DNA from: Methylobacterium sp. DB0501
Lineage (GTDB): Bacteria > Pseudomonadota > Alphaproteobacteria > Rhizobiales > Beijerinckiaceae
Direction: 5' to 3'
Length of the DNA: 64,000 nt
NCBI RefSeq assembly: GCF_011043735.1
Contig: NZ_JAAKGV010000007.1
Coordinates: 124,001 to 188,000 of the forward strand
Shown here one piece after another: positions 55,913-64,000 of the stretch. The notes beneath the pieces were generated by a model. That model had not been told where the DNA came from, ran no database searches, and saw only the letters and a list, made by a program, of their open reading frames with translations. How positions within the stretch are numbered: position 1 is the first letter of the stretch; every line of letters starts with the position of its first letter. Position numbers and translations under genes: made by a program.

Positions 55913-56727
55913 ACGCGGGGCAGCCGGCGCTTCCAGCGCTGACCGATGCGCAGATCCTCGTCGCCGGCGCGGCGCTTGGTCCGCAGGCGGATCTCGCCGG
56001 CATCGGAACCCTGCGGTGCGGCGTCCGGCGCCTGCATCTTCGGGGCTTGACTGGTGGGAACCTGGATCTTCGACTCGATCCGGGGAGCGACCGGCACGGC
56101 GACCGGCGCGGGGGTCTGGATCGGCGCCTCGTCGGGCCAGTCCTCGGGCCACACGAAGGCCGGGCGCGGACCGGCGGCGCGGCGCGGCGCCGGTTCCGCG
56201 GCGCGGTAGCGGCGCACCCGGGGCAGCTTCGGCTCGGGCTCCGGGGCGGCCTCCGGCTCGGGCTCGGGCTCCGGCGGGGCGATCAGGCTCGGCAGGACGC
56301 GCTTGGCGGGAGCGGCATCGGCCCGCTGGGCCGGGGCTGCGAAGACCTGCTCGGCGGTCTTGTCGAGGGGAGACTTCTCGGCGGCCTTGTCGGCCGGGAC
56401 CTTGCCGGCCGGAGGCTTGCCGTCAGAATTCTTCCCGGCAGAATTCCTGGAGAAGACCGACAGCTCCGGCGGGTCGAACCGGCCGGACTGGGTGGCGGCG
56501 GCGGCCTCCTCGAAGAGGCCCGTCCCGGCCCAGAGATTGCGGCCGGGGGAGGCCGGCTTGGGCTTGGGCTCGGGCTCGGCCGGCGCGGCGAGGCTCACCG
56601 CGGGCTTGCCGACGGGGGGCTTGCCGACGGGGCGCTCGCTCTGGGGCCGCTCGCTGTCGATCAGGGGGGAAGTGCGGCTGCGCTTGATCTCGACCGTGAA
56701 AGACGGTCTCGCGCGGTGGCGCGTCAT
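55903..56727 (-). CDS. Low-complexity Pro/Ala/Lys-rich protein
   Basis: 274 residues. Middle part is Pro/Glu/Ala repeats (APPEPEPEPEAAPEPEPKL) and Ala/Lys-Asp stretches (GKPPAGKVPADKAAEKSPLD). The C-terminus DEDLRIGQRWKRRLPRVCW looks like a conserved short motif. No signal peptide or membrane segment is visible. It might be a DNA-binding or scaffold protein. Its stop overlaps the HAD gene's proposed GTG start, so the two may be translationally coupled. Confidence 0.6.
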   Translation of the reverse strand: MTRHRARPSFTVEIKRSRTSPLIDSERPQSERPVGKPPVGKPAVSLAAPAEPEPKPKPASPGRNLWAGTGLFEEAAAATQSGRFDPPELSVFSRNSAGKNSDGKPPAGKVPADKAAEKSPLDKTAEQVFAAPAQRADAAPAKRVLPSLIAPPEPEPEPEAAPEPEPKLPRVRRYRAAEPAPRRAAGPRPAFVWPEDWPDEAPIQTPAPVAVPVAPRIESKIQVPTSQAPKMQAPDAAPQGSDAGEIRLRTKRRAGDEDLRIGQRWKRRLPRVCW

Positions 56728-57064
56728 AGAATGTCCTGAAGCGATCTGTTCGGAATCAGTCGCCCGCGGCCATGCGCGCGGGCACGATCCTCACTTAGGA
56801 TGGGTGACAGGAATTGTCCATGCCAAGAATTGATAAAGTCTCAACGGAGGTCACAGTCACGGCATCCGTGTGGTCTGGCGCCCGCATTGTTCTGCGGCGG
56901 GCGAGGTTTGACACAAGCGCGCACGAATCATCCGCCCGTACCGGCATGCCGCGGGGCGGGCGGGTCTTTCGCCGCATGACCCCGCAGCGCCTTCGAACGG
57001 ACGCGGCCGGAGGCGCCGGCCCAGTCCGAATGGGCGCCGGCATGATGGAGAGAGGGAGCTGCGC
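56728..57064. other. No recognisable gene; AT-richer promoter region
   Basis: The segment 56795-56890 is relatively AT-rich and probably contains divergent promoters for the low-complexity gene and the sirtuin. A plus-strand frame at 56814-57068 has no domain and poor bias, so it is not called. Confidence 0.4.
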
Positions 57065-57784
57065 ATGACCGTCTTCGTGCTGACCGGGGCCGGGATCTCG
57101 GCCGAGAGCGGGCTCGGCACCTTCCGGGATCCGGGCGGGCTGTGGCGGCGCTTCGACCCGATGCGCCTCGCCACGCCCGAGGCCTTCGCCCGCGAGCCCG
57201 AGGAGGTCCACGCCTTCTACAACCTGCGCCGGCAGGGAGTGCGGGAGGCGCAGCCCAATGCCGCCCACGCGGCGCTGGCCCGGCTCGAAGCGGGCCTCGC
57301 CGCCCGCGGCGACCGGCTGTTCCTCTGCACCCAGAACGTCGACGACCTGCACGAGCGCGCCGGCTCGAAGGCGGTCACCCACATGCACGGCGAGCTGATG
57401 CGGGTGCGCTGCAAGGCCTGCGGCGCGTCTCGCGGATGGGCCGGGGACTTGAGCCGCGACACCGCCTGCCCGGCCTGCGGGCGACGGGGCGGGATGCGCC
57501 CGGACGTCGTCTGGTTCGGCGAGATGCCGCTCCACCTCGAGGCGATCGACGCGGCGCTCGACGAGGCCGCGCTGTTCGTCGCCATCGGCACGTCCGGGGC
57601 GGTCTACCCGGCGGCGGGCTTCGTGGCGCGGGCCCGCGCCGCCGGGATCCCGACCCACGAGATCAACCTCGCCCCCTCCGATACCGCCGGCCTGTTCGAG
57701 ACGGCGAGCTACGGCCCGGCGACCCGGGCGGTGCCGGACTTCGTGGATTCCCTTCTGCGGGAGGTCAGCGGATCGAGACCTTGA
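57065..57784 (+). CDS. cobB: Sirtuin-type NAD-dependent protein deacylase
   Basis: 239 residues. NAD-binding GAGISAESGLGTFRD (8-22), QNVDDLHERAG (90-100), catalytic His108 (HMHGEL), zinc cysteines Cys116/119 (CKAC) and Cys135/138 (CPAC), FGEMPLH and AIGTSGAVYPAAGF. It removes acetyl or succinyl groups from protein lysines using NAD. GAGGGAG precedes the ATG. The last 20 bp overlap the end of the convergent secreted-protein gene. Confidence 0.95.
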   Translation: MTVFVLTGAGISAESGLGTFRDPGGLWRRFDPMRLATPEAFAREPEEVHAFYNLRRQGVREAQPNAAHAALARLEAGLAARGDRLFLCTQNVDDLHERAGSKAVTHMHGELMRVRCKACGASRGWAGDLSRDTACPACGRRGGMRPDVVWFGEMPLHLEAIDAALDEAALFVAIGTSGAVYPAAGFVARARAAGIPTHEINLAPSDTAGLFETASYGPATRAVPDFVDSLLREVSGSRP

Positions 57785-58328
57785 CGTCGAGATGGGTGGC
57801 GGCGCCGTCCGGGTAGATGATCAGGATGCGGTAGGCGTCGAGCCCCTCGTAACCCTCGGCGGCCTCGAAGGTCATCTTCAGGCCCTCGACCTTGCGGGCA
57901 TTGCAGGCGGCGAGGGGCGAGCCGGGGGCGTAGCGCGGGAAGGACGGCTCGGCGGCAAAGCGCACGCTGCCGTGCTTCGGCGCCTCGACGAGGCGGGCCA
58001 CCACCGGCCCCTGCGCCGAGCAATCGGGAAACAGGCTGGTGAAGAACCCGATGGTGCGGGCCTCGTTCATCGGCACGACCCGGAAATAGGGCGTCGCCGG
58101 GACCGCCGGGAACCCGTTCGGGGCCGCCGCTTGCGGCGCCTCCGGCGGGGCGGGGGCAGGGATGGGAGCCGGCTCGGCCGCAGGCGGGGACTGGGCAGGC
58201 AGGGACTGGGCGGGAGAGACCCGAACAGGAGGCGCCTGGACGGGCGCGCCGGCGCAGGGCAGGGCGACGAGGCCGGCGAGGGCCCCGGCCCACGGGGCGG
58301 CGCGGCGGGGTCGCATCCGGAACGGCAT
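57765..58328 (-). CDS. Secreted Pro-rich protein (187 aa)
   Basis: Starts at ATG 58328. Signal peptide MPFRMRPRRAAPWAGALAGL continuing LVALPCAGAP, then a Pro/Ala/Gln-rich linker (about 30-75), and a folded C-terminal region (TPYFRVVPMNEARTIGFFTS, LVEAPKHGSVRFAAEPSFP, DAYRILIIYPDGAATHLDV) with two Cys. The pattern ...HG.V.F.........P...C.......F.Y is like periplasmic beta-sandwich domains of unknown role found in Methylobacteriaceae. It is co-directional with AsmA, 23 bp downstream of it. Confidence 0.7.
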   Translation of the reverse strand: MPFRMRPRRAAPWAGALAGLVALPCAGAPVQAPPVRVSPAQSLPAQSPPAAEPAPIPAPAPPEAPQAAAPNGFPAVPATPYFRVVPMNEARTIGFFTSLFPDCSAQGPVVARLVEAPKHGSVRFAAEPSFPRYAPGSPLAACNARKVEGLKMTFEAAEGYEGLDAYRILIIYPDGAATHLDVKVSIR

Positions 58329-58351
58329 CGGGGACGCTCCTCGGGACTCGG

Positions 58352-60193
58352 TCAGGGGGCGTAGGCGCTGGCGGCGGCGGGCAAGGTCTTGGGCAAGGTC
58401 TTGTCCTGCAGGCGGGCCGCCAGCGGCCGGATGGCGGGGCGCAGCCACGGCCCCTCGATGGCGAAGGCGCCGGTCCGGCCGTCGGGTCCGGGCTCGATCC
58501 GGGCCTCGGCACCGAGGCGCCGCTCGGCCAGGAAGACCCGGCCGCCGAGGCTCGCCGTCAGGCCTCCGCCGCGGACCTGCCCCTGGCCGATCTCCGCGAC
58601 CCCGTCGCTCACCGTCAGGACGACCCGGGCGCGCTCGAAATGGGTGCGCCCGCCCCGGCGCAGGGCGGCGGCGGCCTCGGGGCGCTGGGCGAGGTCGACG
58701 AGGCTCAACCCTAGGATCTCCCCGCCCTCGACCGTGGCGGCGGCCCGGCCGGCGAGGCGGCCGACGAGGTCGGCGAGGCTCGATCCGGCGCTGTCGAGGG
58801 CGACCGAGGCTTGCGCCCGGCCGAGGATCCAGCGTGGCCAGCCGAGATCGGCGAACAGGCCGCCGAGGTCGATCCGGTCGGCGCTGCCCTGCAGCCGGGC
58901 GTCGAGGCCGGCCGGCAGGGCGGCGAGCGCCGCCCGCCCCTTGACGGTGCCGCCCTGCACCGTGGCCCGTCCCAGGGTCGCCTCCACGGTGCCGTCGCGC
59001 ACCAGGAGGCCGGCGGCGACGTCCTGCGCCTCGACCGGGCCGAGGCGGGCGGAGGCCGCGGACAGCCGCAGGTCGAGGTCGCCGCGGATGAACCCGTCGA
59101 GGGCGAGGGGCGCCCGGCTCCACGCGCCGCCGGGCTCGGGCTCGGGCACGAGGCCCGACAGGTCGAGCCGCTCGGCCGCCAGGGTGGCGGAGAGGGCGAG
59201 CCGCCCCCGCGCCAGGGAGGCGGCGCCGGCGCCTTCGAGCCGGCTGTCGCCGACCCGCACCTGCAGCTCGGGCGATTCGATAGCGCCGGGGCGGGCGGTG
59301 AAGCGGCCTTCCAGGCTCACCGAGCCGGCGAGCGCGGCGGGGCCGGGGGCGATCCCGAGCCAGGCCAGGGTGCCGGGGAGCGCCGGGGTGGAAAAGCGGC
59401 CCCGGCCGGACAGGCGCGGGCCGGATGCCTTCGCGTCGGACGCCTTCGCCCAGACCAGGCGGCCCTCGATCTCGGCGCCGCCCTCGGCACCGCTGCTGTC
59501 GGCCGTCTTCGGGCCGGCGGCGCTCCAGGCGAGGGCGGCGGTGACCGGGGTCTCGGCGCCGGCGGCGAGCTCGCGCGGGTGCAGGTCCGAGAGCGCCAGC
59601 GTCGCCGCCACGTCGCGCCAGGTGAAGGCGGCGGACAGGTCGAGGGCGGCGCTCGGGCGCGGCCAGTTCGCCACCAGGTTCAGGCCGGTGACCGTCTCGG
59701 GGGCGCCGGTGCGGGGGTCGTGCAGGGTGAGCGTCGCGTCGACGAGGACGAGGCGGCGCAGGTGCCGGCCGCGGCCGGCGGCGACGCGGGCGGCGAGCCG
59801 GGCCGCCGGCTCGGCCCAGTCGCTCCCGGTTCCGTCGCCGCCCGCACGCTCCGGCAGGGCGATCCGGGCCCGGTCGAGGACGAGGCCGGTGATCTCCGGC
59901 CGGCCGGCGAGGAGCCCGGCGAGGCCGAACTGCACCTGCAGGCCTGCGCTGGCGACGAGGTCGTGGCCGGCGCGGCTCAGCCGCACGCCGGAGAAGCTGA
60001 GGCGGGGGGCGGGCAGCAGGGTCAGGGTGGCGGGCCCGGTGACCGCGAGGCCGAGGCCGTAGCGGCGCGCCAGGTCCCGTTCCGCGAAAGCCGCCGCCCG
60101 CGGGTCGGCGATCGTCCAGGGCTGGGAGGCGGCCGCGAGCGCGAGCGCCGCAACGGCGGCGCCGCTCAGGGCCAGGGTGGTTCGGCGCGACAT
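58352..60193 (-). CDS. AsmA-family envelope protein
   Basis: 613 residues from ATG 60193. One N-terminal membrane helix (LALSGAAVAALALAAASQPW), then the AsmA lead PATLTLLPAPRLSFSGVRLS and long beta-rich periplasmic sequence, with the C-terminal AsmA_2 region (QASVALDSAGSSLADLVGRL; FERARVVLTVSDGVAEIGQGQ). AsmA-like proteins bridge the envelope and are implicated in lipid transport or outer-membrane assembly. About 300 bp separates it from the divergent CoA-transferase operon. Confidence 0.85.
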   Translation of the reverse strand: MSRRTTLALSGAAVAALALAAASQPWTIADPRAAAFAERDLARRYGLGLAVTGPATLTLLPAPRLSFSGVRLSRAGHDLVASAGLQVQFGLAGLLAGRPEITGLVLDRARIALPERAGGDGTGSDWAEPAARLAARVAAGRGRHLRRLVLVDATLTLHDPRTGAPETVTGLNLVANWPRPSAALDLSAAFTWRDVAATLALSDLHPRELAAGAETPVTAALAWSAAGPKTADSSGAEGGAEIEGRLVWAKASDAKASGPRLSGRGRFSTPALPGTLAWLGIAPGPAALAGSVSLEGRFTARPGAIESPELQVRVGDSRLEGAGAASLARGRLALSATLAAERLDLSGLVPEPEPGGAWSRAPLALDGFIRGDLDLRLSAASARLGPVEAQDVAAGLLVRDGTVEATLGRATVQGGTVKGRAALAALPAGLDARLQGSADRIDLGGLFADLGWPRWILGRAQASVALDSAGSSLADLVGRLAGRAAATVEGGEILGLSLVDLAQRPEAAAALRRGGRTHFERARVVLTVSDGVAEIGQGQVRGGGLTASLGGRVFLAERRLGAEARIEPGPDGRTGAFAIEGPWLRPAIRPLAARLQDKTLPKTLPAAASAYAP

Positions 60194-60497
60194 CGCTCTC
60201 CGGCAGCCGGCGTGGACGAGAACTCGTGCGCCCCCCCGGGCGCCGCCCTGGCCGGCCTCCTGGCCCGCCGGCGGCATACGCCTTCCCGGTTACCCCTATA
60301 ATCCGTCGCGCACGCCTTGTCTCCCCGGCACGATTTTCCGGGCCGGCCCAGCGGCCGCCGGAGCAGGACATTTTCCTCCGGTCTCCCGGTGGTGCGGCGC
60401 CGCAACGATGCTAAACAGGGCGGCGAGGCGCCGCATCCGTGCGGGAACGAGGGCATTTGAGCCCCGGCGGCACCAGAATGGATTGGGGAAACGAGGG

Positions 60498-61253
60498 ATG
60501 AAGAAGGTATACCCCGACGCCACGGCCGCCCTGGCGGGCGTCCTGCGGGACGGCATGACGATCATGGCCGGCGGCTTCGGCCTGTGCGGCATTCCCGACG
60601 TCCTCATCGACGCGGTGCGCGAGAGCGGCGCCAAGGACCTCACGGTCATCTCGAACAATGCCGGCATCGACGGCGTCGGCCTCGGCGTGCTGCTCGAGAC
60701 GCGTCAGATCAAGAAGATGATCTCGTCCTATGTCGGCGAGAACAAGACCTTCGCCAAGCAGTACCTCGCCGGCGAGCTGGAGATCGAGTTCAACCCGCAG
60801 GGCACGCTGGCCGAGCGCATCCGCGCCGGCGGCGCCGGCGTCCCGGCCTTCTTCACCAAGACCGGCGTCGGTACCCTGATCGCCGAGGGCAAGGAGACCC
60901 GGGAGTTCGACGGCGAGACCTACGTGATGGAGCGCGGCCTGTTCGCCGACGTCTCGCTGGTCCACGCCTGGAAGGGCGATACCGAGGGCAACCTCGTCTA
61001 CCGGAAGACCGCCCGCAACTTCAACCCGATGATGGCGTCGGCCTCGCGCATGACCATCGCGCAGGTCGAGCACCTGGTGAAGCCGGGCGAGATCGACCCG
61101 GACCACATCATCACGCCCGGCGTGTTCGTGAAGCGGATGATCCACGTCCCGAACGCCCAGAAGCGCATCGAGCAGCGCACGACCCGCAAGCGTGCCGAGG
61201 CTGCGCCGAACGCCGAGCCCGCGCCCGCCCCGACGGGCGGCGGCGCCATCTGA
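60498..61253 (+). CDS. 3-oxoacid CoA-transferase subunit A
   Basis: 251 residues. YPDATAALAGVLRDGMTIMAGGFGLCGIPDVLIDAV (CoA-binding Gly loop), SNNAGIDGVGLGVLL, SYVGENKTFAKQYLAGELEIEFNPQGTLAERIRAGGAGVPAFFT. It matches ScoA-type subunits of succinyl-CoA:3-oxoacid CoA-transferase, which activate acetoacetate. An Ala/Pro tail is added at the C-terminus (AEAAPNAEPAPAPTGGGAI). Followed 21 bp later by subunit B, forming an operon. Confidence 0.95.
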   Translation: MKKVYPDATAALAGVLRDGMTIMAGGFGLCGIPDVLIDAVRESGAKDLTVISNNAGIDGVGLGVLLETRQIKKMISSYVGENKTFAKQYLAGELEIEFNPQGTLAERIRAGGAGVPAFFTKTGVGTLIAEGKETREFDGETYVMERGLFADVSLVHAWKGDTEGNLVYRKTARNFNPMMASASRMTIAQVEHLVKPGEIDPDHIITPGVFVKRMIHVPNAQKRIEQRTTRKRAEAAPNAEPAPAPTGGGAI

Positions 61254-61274
61254 CGAGCGAGAGAGGAGACCACC

Positions 61275-61940
<666 letters not shown>

Positions 61941-61950
61941 GGCGATTCCG

Positions 61951-61977
61951 GCGGGCGCCTCCCTGGGAGGCGTCCGC
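61951..61977 (+). terminator. Hairpin after the CoA-transferase operon
   Basis: GCGGGCGCCTCC and GGAGGCGTCCGC form a 12-bp stem with one G-T wobble and a 3-base loop, 10 bp beyond the stop. It lacks a good T-run. Confidence 0.6.
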
Positions 61978-61998
61978 CGCGGCAGGCCGGTCCCGCCG

Positions 61999-62517
61999 AT
62001 GTATCGTATCAGGACACCGGGCTATTCCAAGACGAACCAGGCCCTGCGCTGGGCCTTGCCCGATCGGGTGTTCTTCGCCTGCGGCGCCTGCCACATCCTG
62101 GCCTACGCCTTCATGGAACCGCACGGGCATTCCGGGCAGGAGGCTGTGTGGATCAGACCCGTTCCCGGCCATACCGGCCACCACATCGTGGTGGCGACCG
62201 ATGCCTGGGTCTTCGACTATCACGGCTACGCGGACCGCGCCCGCTACCTGGCGCATACTTGGCGGCGTGCCCGTCTCGCGTGGCCCGGATGGGATGCGAC
62301 GCTGGTCTCCCTGCCGCGCGACGTCCTCGTATCCGAGGAGAAGTCCATGGGCTTCGCCGGGCTCCGGCTGCGGGAGCCCGGCCAGTTCCTGCATGATGCG
62401 CTACCGCGGGCGCGCCGCTTCCTCGACCGGTTTCCAGCTCCAGAGGCGGCTCAGTGCTGCCCCGGATACGCCGCGTCCAGCACGAACGGATACGGCCCGT
62501 CGAACGCCTCGACATAG
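61999..62517 (+). CDS. Conserved-looking hypothetical protein (172 aa)
   Basis: Protein-like throughout: TPGYSKTNQALRWALPDRVFFACGACHILAYAFME, then HIVVATDAWVFDYHGYADRARYLAHTWRRARLAW. The CGAC pair, several His and the WDATLVSLPRDVL segment suggest a small enzyme or a nucleic-acid-binding fold, but I do not recognise the family. Its 3' end overlaps the phosphodiesterase gene's end by 67 bp on the opposite strand. Confidence 0.65.
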   Translation: MYRIRTPGYSKTNQALRWALPDRVFFACGACHILAYAFMEPHGHSGQEAVWIRPVPGHTGHHIVVATDAWVFDYHGYADRARYLAHTWRRARLAWPGWDATLVSLPRDVLVSEEKSMGFAGLRLREPGQFLHDALPRARRFLDRFPAPEAAQCCPGYAASSTNGYGPSNAST

Positions 62518-63278
62518 ACCATGTGACTGACGATCCCGGTCTCCGGCGTGTAGCGATGGAGCAGGTAGGCCGGCGGCTCGAAGACCAGGGCGCCCTCGTG
62601 CTCCGGATCCAGGTCGAAGGCGACCTGATGGGTGACGCTGGGGGCGATCTGGGCGATCGTGCCGGCATAGCGGGTCACGATCGGCCGGTGGTGGTGGCCG
62701 CACAGGATCCGCTCGATGCAGGTCTGAACCCCGATCAGCCGCCGGAATTGCGCCTCGCCGTCGAGAAGCCGGATCTCGTCCATGTGGACGAGGCCGCAGG
62801 CGAAGGGCGGATGGTGCATGAACACCAGGGTCGGGCGGCCATCGCCCTCGGCCAACGCCCGTTCGAGGAAGCCGAGGCGCTCGGTGCAGAGCGCGCCGTG
62901 GCTCGCGCCCGAGACCAGCGTATCGAGGGCGATCAGGCGGACCGGGTGATCCTCGACACTGTACTGGACGAAACCCTCCGTCGCGCCGGGCATCCAGGCG
63001 GCCGGCAGGACCTCGCGCAAGGTCTCGCGCCGGTCGTGGTTGCCGGGAATGACGTAGACCGGCATCGGCAGGCGGGCGAGCAGGCCGCGCAGTTCCTCGT
63101 ATTCTTCCGCAAGCCCGCAATCGGTCAGGTCGCCGGAGACCAGCACCAGGTCGGGCCGGGGATCGAGGGCGAGGAGATGGGCCACCGCGCGGGCGACCAT
63201 CCTGTTGGTCTCGGAGACCCGGTAGGCCGGCAGCCCGCGGGGGCGCACGTGCAGGTCGGTGATCTGGGCGATGAGCAT
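62451..63278 (-). CDS. Calcineurin-like phosphodiesterase (GpdQ/CpdA type)
   Basis: 275 residues from ATG 63278. Metal motifs AQITDLHVRP (Asp, His), VSGDLTDCG, VIPGNHDRRE, MHHPPF, GHHHRP: the class III phosphodiesterase set. C-terminal segment VYVEAFDGPYPFVLDAAYPG is like GpdQ-group members, which hydrolyse glycerophosphodiesters. The UgpB-like binding-protein gene lies 89 bp upstream on the same strand, supporting glycerophosphodiester or phosphodiester substrates; cAMP (CpdA) remains possible. Confidence 0.88.
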   Translation of the reverse strand: MLIAQITDLHVRPRGLPAYRVSETNRMVARAVAHLLALDPRPDLVLVSGDLTDCGLAEEYEELRGLLARLPMPVYVIPGNHDRRETLREVLPAAWMPGATEGFVQYSVEDHPVRLIALDTLVSGASHGALCTERLGFLERALAEGDGRPTLVFMHHPPFACGLVHMDEIRLLDGEAQFRRLIGVQTCIERILCGHHHRPIVTRYAGTIAQIAPSVTHQVAFDLDPEHEGALVFEPPAYLLHRYTPETGIVSHMVYVEAFDGPYPFVLDAAYPGQH

Positions 63279-63367
63279 GGGGTTCGTCCGGCACTCGGGG
63301 GCAAAGGGCCCGGGCCGCACCGGCGGAGGGCGGCCCGGGACAGGGGAGGCGCGTCAGCGCGAGGCGA

Positions 63368-64000
63368 TCACTCGGCGCCCGGCAGGCGCAGGGCGGTGTC
63401 CTCGACGTAAGGACGCATCAGGGCGTCGGCGGCCTTCTGGGCGGCGACCAGCGCCTCCTTCGGCTGGCGCTTGCCCGAGAGCACCGCCTGCAATTCGTCC
63501 TCGATCGCCTTGCGCACCGGCACGGTGCGGTAGGTGGCGAACCACGGCTGGGCGTTGGCGAGCTGGTCGACGGCGATCCTCGCGTCCGGATTCTTCTCCA
63601 GGAAGGCCTTCATCTCGGGCAGGTCGTAGGCCGCCTTGTTGGGGGCGAAGTAGCCCGTGGCACGGCTCCACCAGCCCGACGTCTTCGGCGAGGTCAGCCA
63701 CTGGATCAGGGTCCAGCCGGCGGTGCGCTTCTCGGGCGAGAGCCCGGTCGGCTGCACCAGCGAGGCGCCGCCGATCGGCACCGCCTGGCGCACGTTCATC
63801 GGCACGAAAGCGACCTTGAACGGGAACTTGGCGGTGTCGCGGATGAAGGTGAGCGAACCGGTCGAGATGATCATCATCGAGGCCTGGCCGGCCAGGAAGG
63901 CGCCGGTCACCGCCGGGCCCTTCTGCTCGCCGGCCGGATGCACCTTGGCCTTGTGGACCAGGTCCGACCAGAAGGTGAGGGCGCCGAGCATCGTCGGGGT
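63368..64000 (-). CDS. ABC transporter periplasmic binding protein, UgpB-like (partial)
   Basis: The C-terminal 210 residues of a type 1 extracellular binding protein; the start lies beyond the right edge. GAFLAGQASMMIISTGSLTF, FVPMNVRQAVPIGGASLVQPTGLSPEKRTAGWTLIQWL, TGYFAPNKAAYDLPEMKAFL and RKAIEDELQAVLSGKRQPKEAL resemble UgpB, the glycerol-3-phosphate/glycerophosphodiester binding component. With the phosphodiesterase next to it, the rest of a ugp-type operon is expected upstream, outside the window. Confidence 0.82.
   Translation of the reverse strand, partial: TPTMLGALTFWSDLVHKAKVHPAGEQKGPAVTGAFLAGQASMMIISTGSLTFIRDTAKFPFKVAFVPMNVRQAVPIGGASLVQPTGLSPEKRTAGWTLIQWLTSPKTSGWWSRATGYFAPNKAAYDLPEMKAFLEKNPDARIAVDQLANAQPWFATYRTVPVRKAIEDELQAVLSGKRQPKEALVAAQKAADALMRPYVEDTALRLPGAE

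Noticed and set aside
57765..60371. An 868-codon minus-strand frame spanning the secreted-protein and AsmA genes
   Set aside because: Only its last 188 codons carry a protein-like sequence with signal peptide. The rest is Arg/Pro-rich and overlaps the real AsmA frame.

Overview
The window is GC-rich, with a strong third-position G/C bias. It looks like chromosome from an alphaproteobacterium of the order Hyphomicrobiales (Rhizobiales), most likely Methylobacterium or a close relative. The basis is gene content: a pdhA-pdhB-DUF5076-Uma2-pdhC-lpd cluster with a lipoyl domain on E1 beta, ftsB and eno nearby, a serralysin/Hint fusion, a KaiC plus HWE-kinase pair, and several small signal-peptide proteins. 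The genus is inferred; no search was run.

Positions 1-9300 are mainly accessory. They hold the end of an ACR3 arsenite exporter, a secreted phospholipase A2-like protein, and a sulfur module made of two YeeE/YedE half-transporters and a two-cysteine BigR/SqrR-type ArsR repressor, with matching TTAG-N6-CTAA dyads at both promoters. There is also a collapsed two-component system, a poorly coding stretch with broken genes, a 776-residue M10 metalloprotease fused to a Hint domain, and a decayed IS3-type transposase beside a tRNA-Pro(GGG) gene.

Positions 9500-28900 hold small operons: lemA with two TPM-domain genes, an HNH-like gene with a 15-bp tandem array, a tetR/EamA pair with two palindromes between them, a peptide-deformylase-like gene lacking its metal ligands, a Do/HtrA protease, an XRE-cupin regulator, a kdpE-like regulator with no kdpD or kdpFABC beside it, a nitronate monooxygenase, and a run of enzymes (GNAT, serine hydrolase, methyltransferase, metallo-beta-lactamase fold, aldo/keto reductase).

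Positions 29000-49000 are the housekeeping core: gyrB, purC, a possible sRNA or 23-codon gene with a strong terminator, the pyruvate dehydrogenase cluster, ftsB, eno, queF and kdsA. Between eno and ftsB sits about 2.7 kb of accessory DNA: a HigB/HigA-like toxin-antitoxin pair and a divergent AraC/EamA pair.

Positions 49000-64000 carry a methyltransferase-GT61 glycosyltransferase fusion, a double-domain KaiC ATPase overlapping an HWE histidine kinase, a HAD phosphatase, a sirtuin, an AsmA-family protein, both subunits of a 3-oxoacid CoA-transferase, and, entering from the right edge, a UgpB-like binding protein followed by a calcineurin-like phosphodiesterase, suggesting glycerophosphodiester or glycerol-3-phosphate use.
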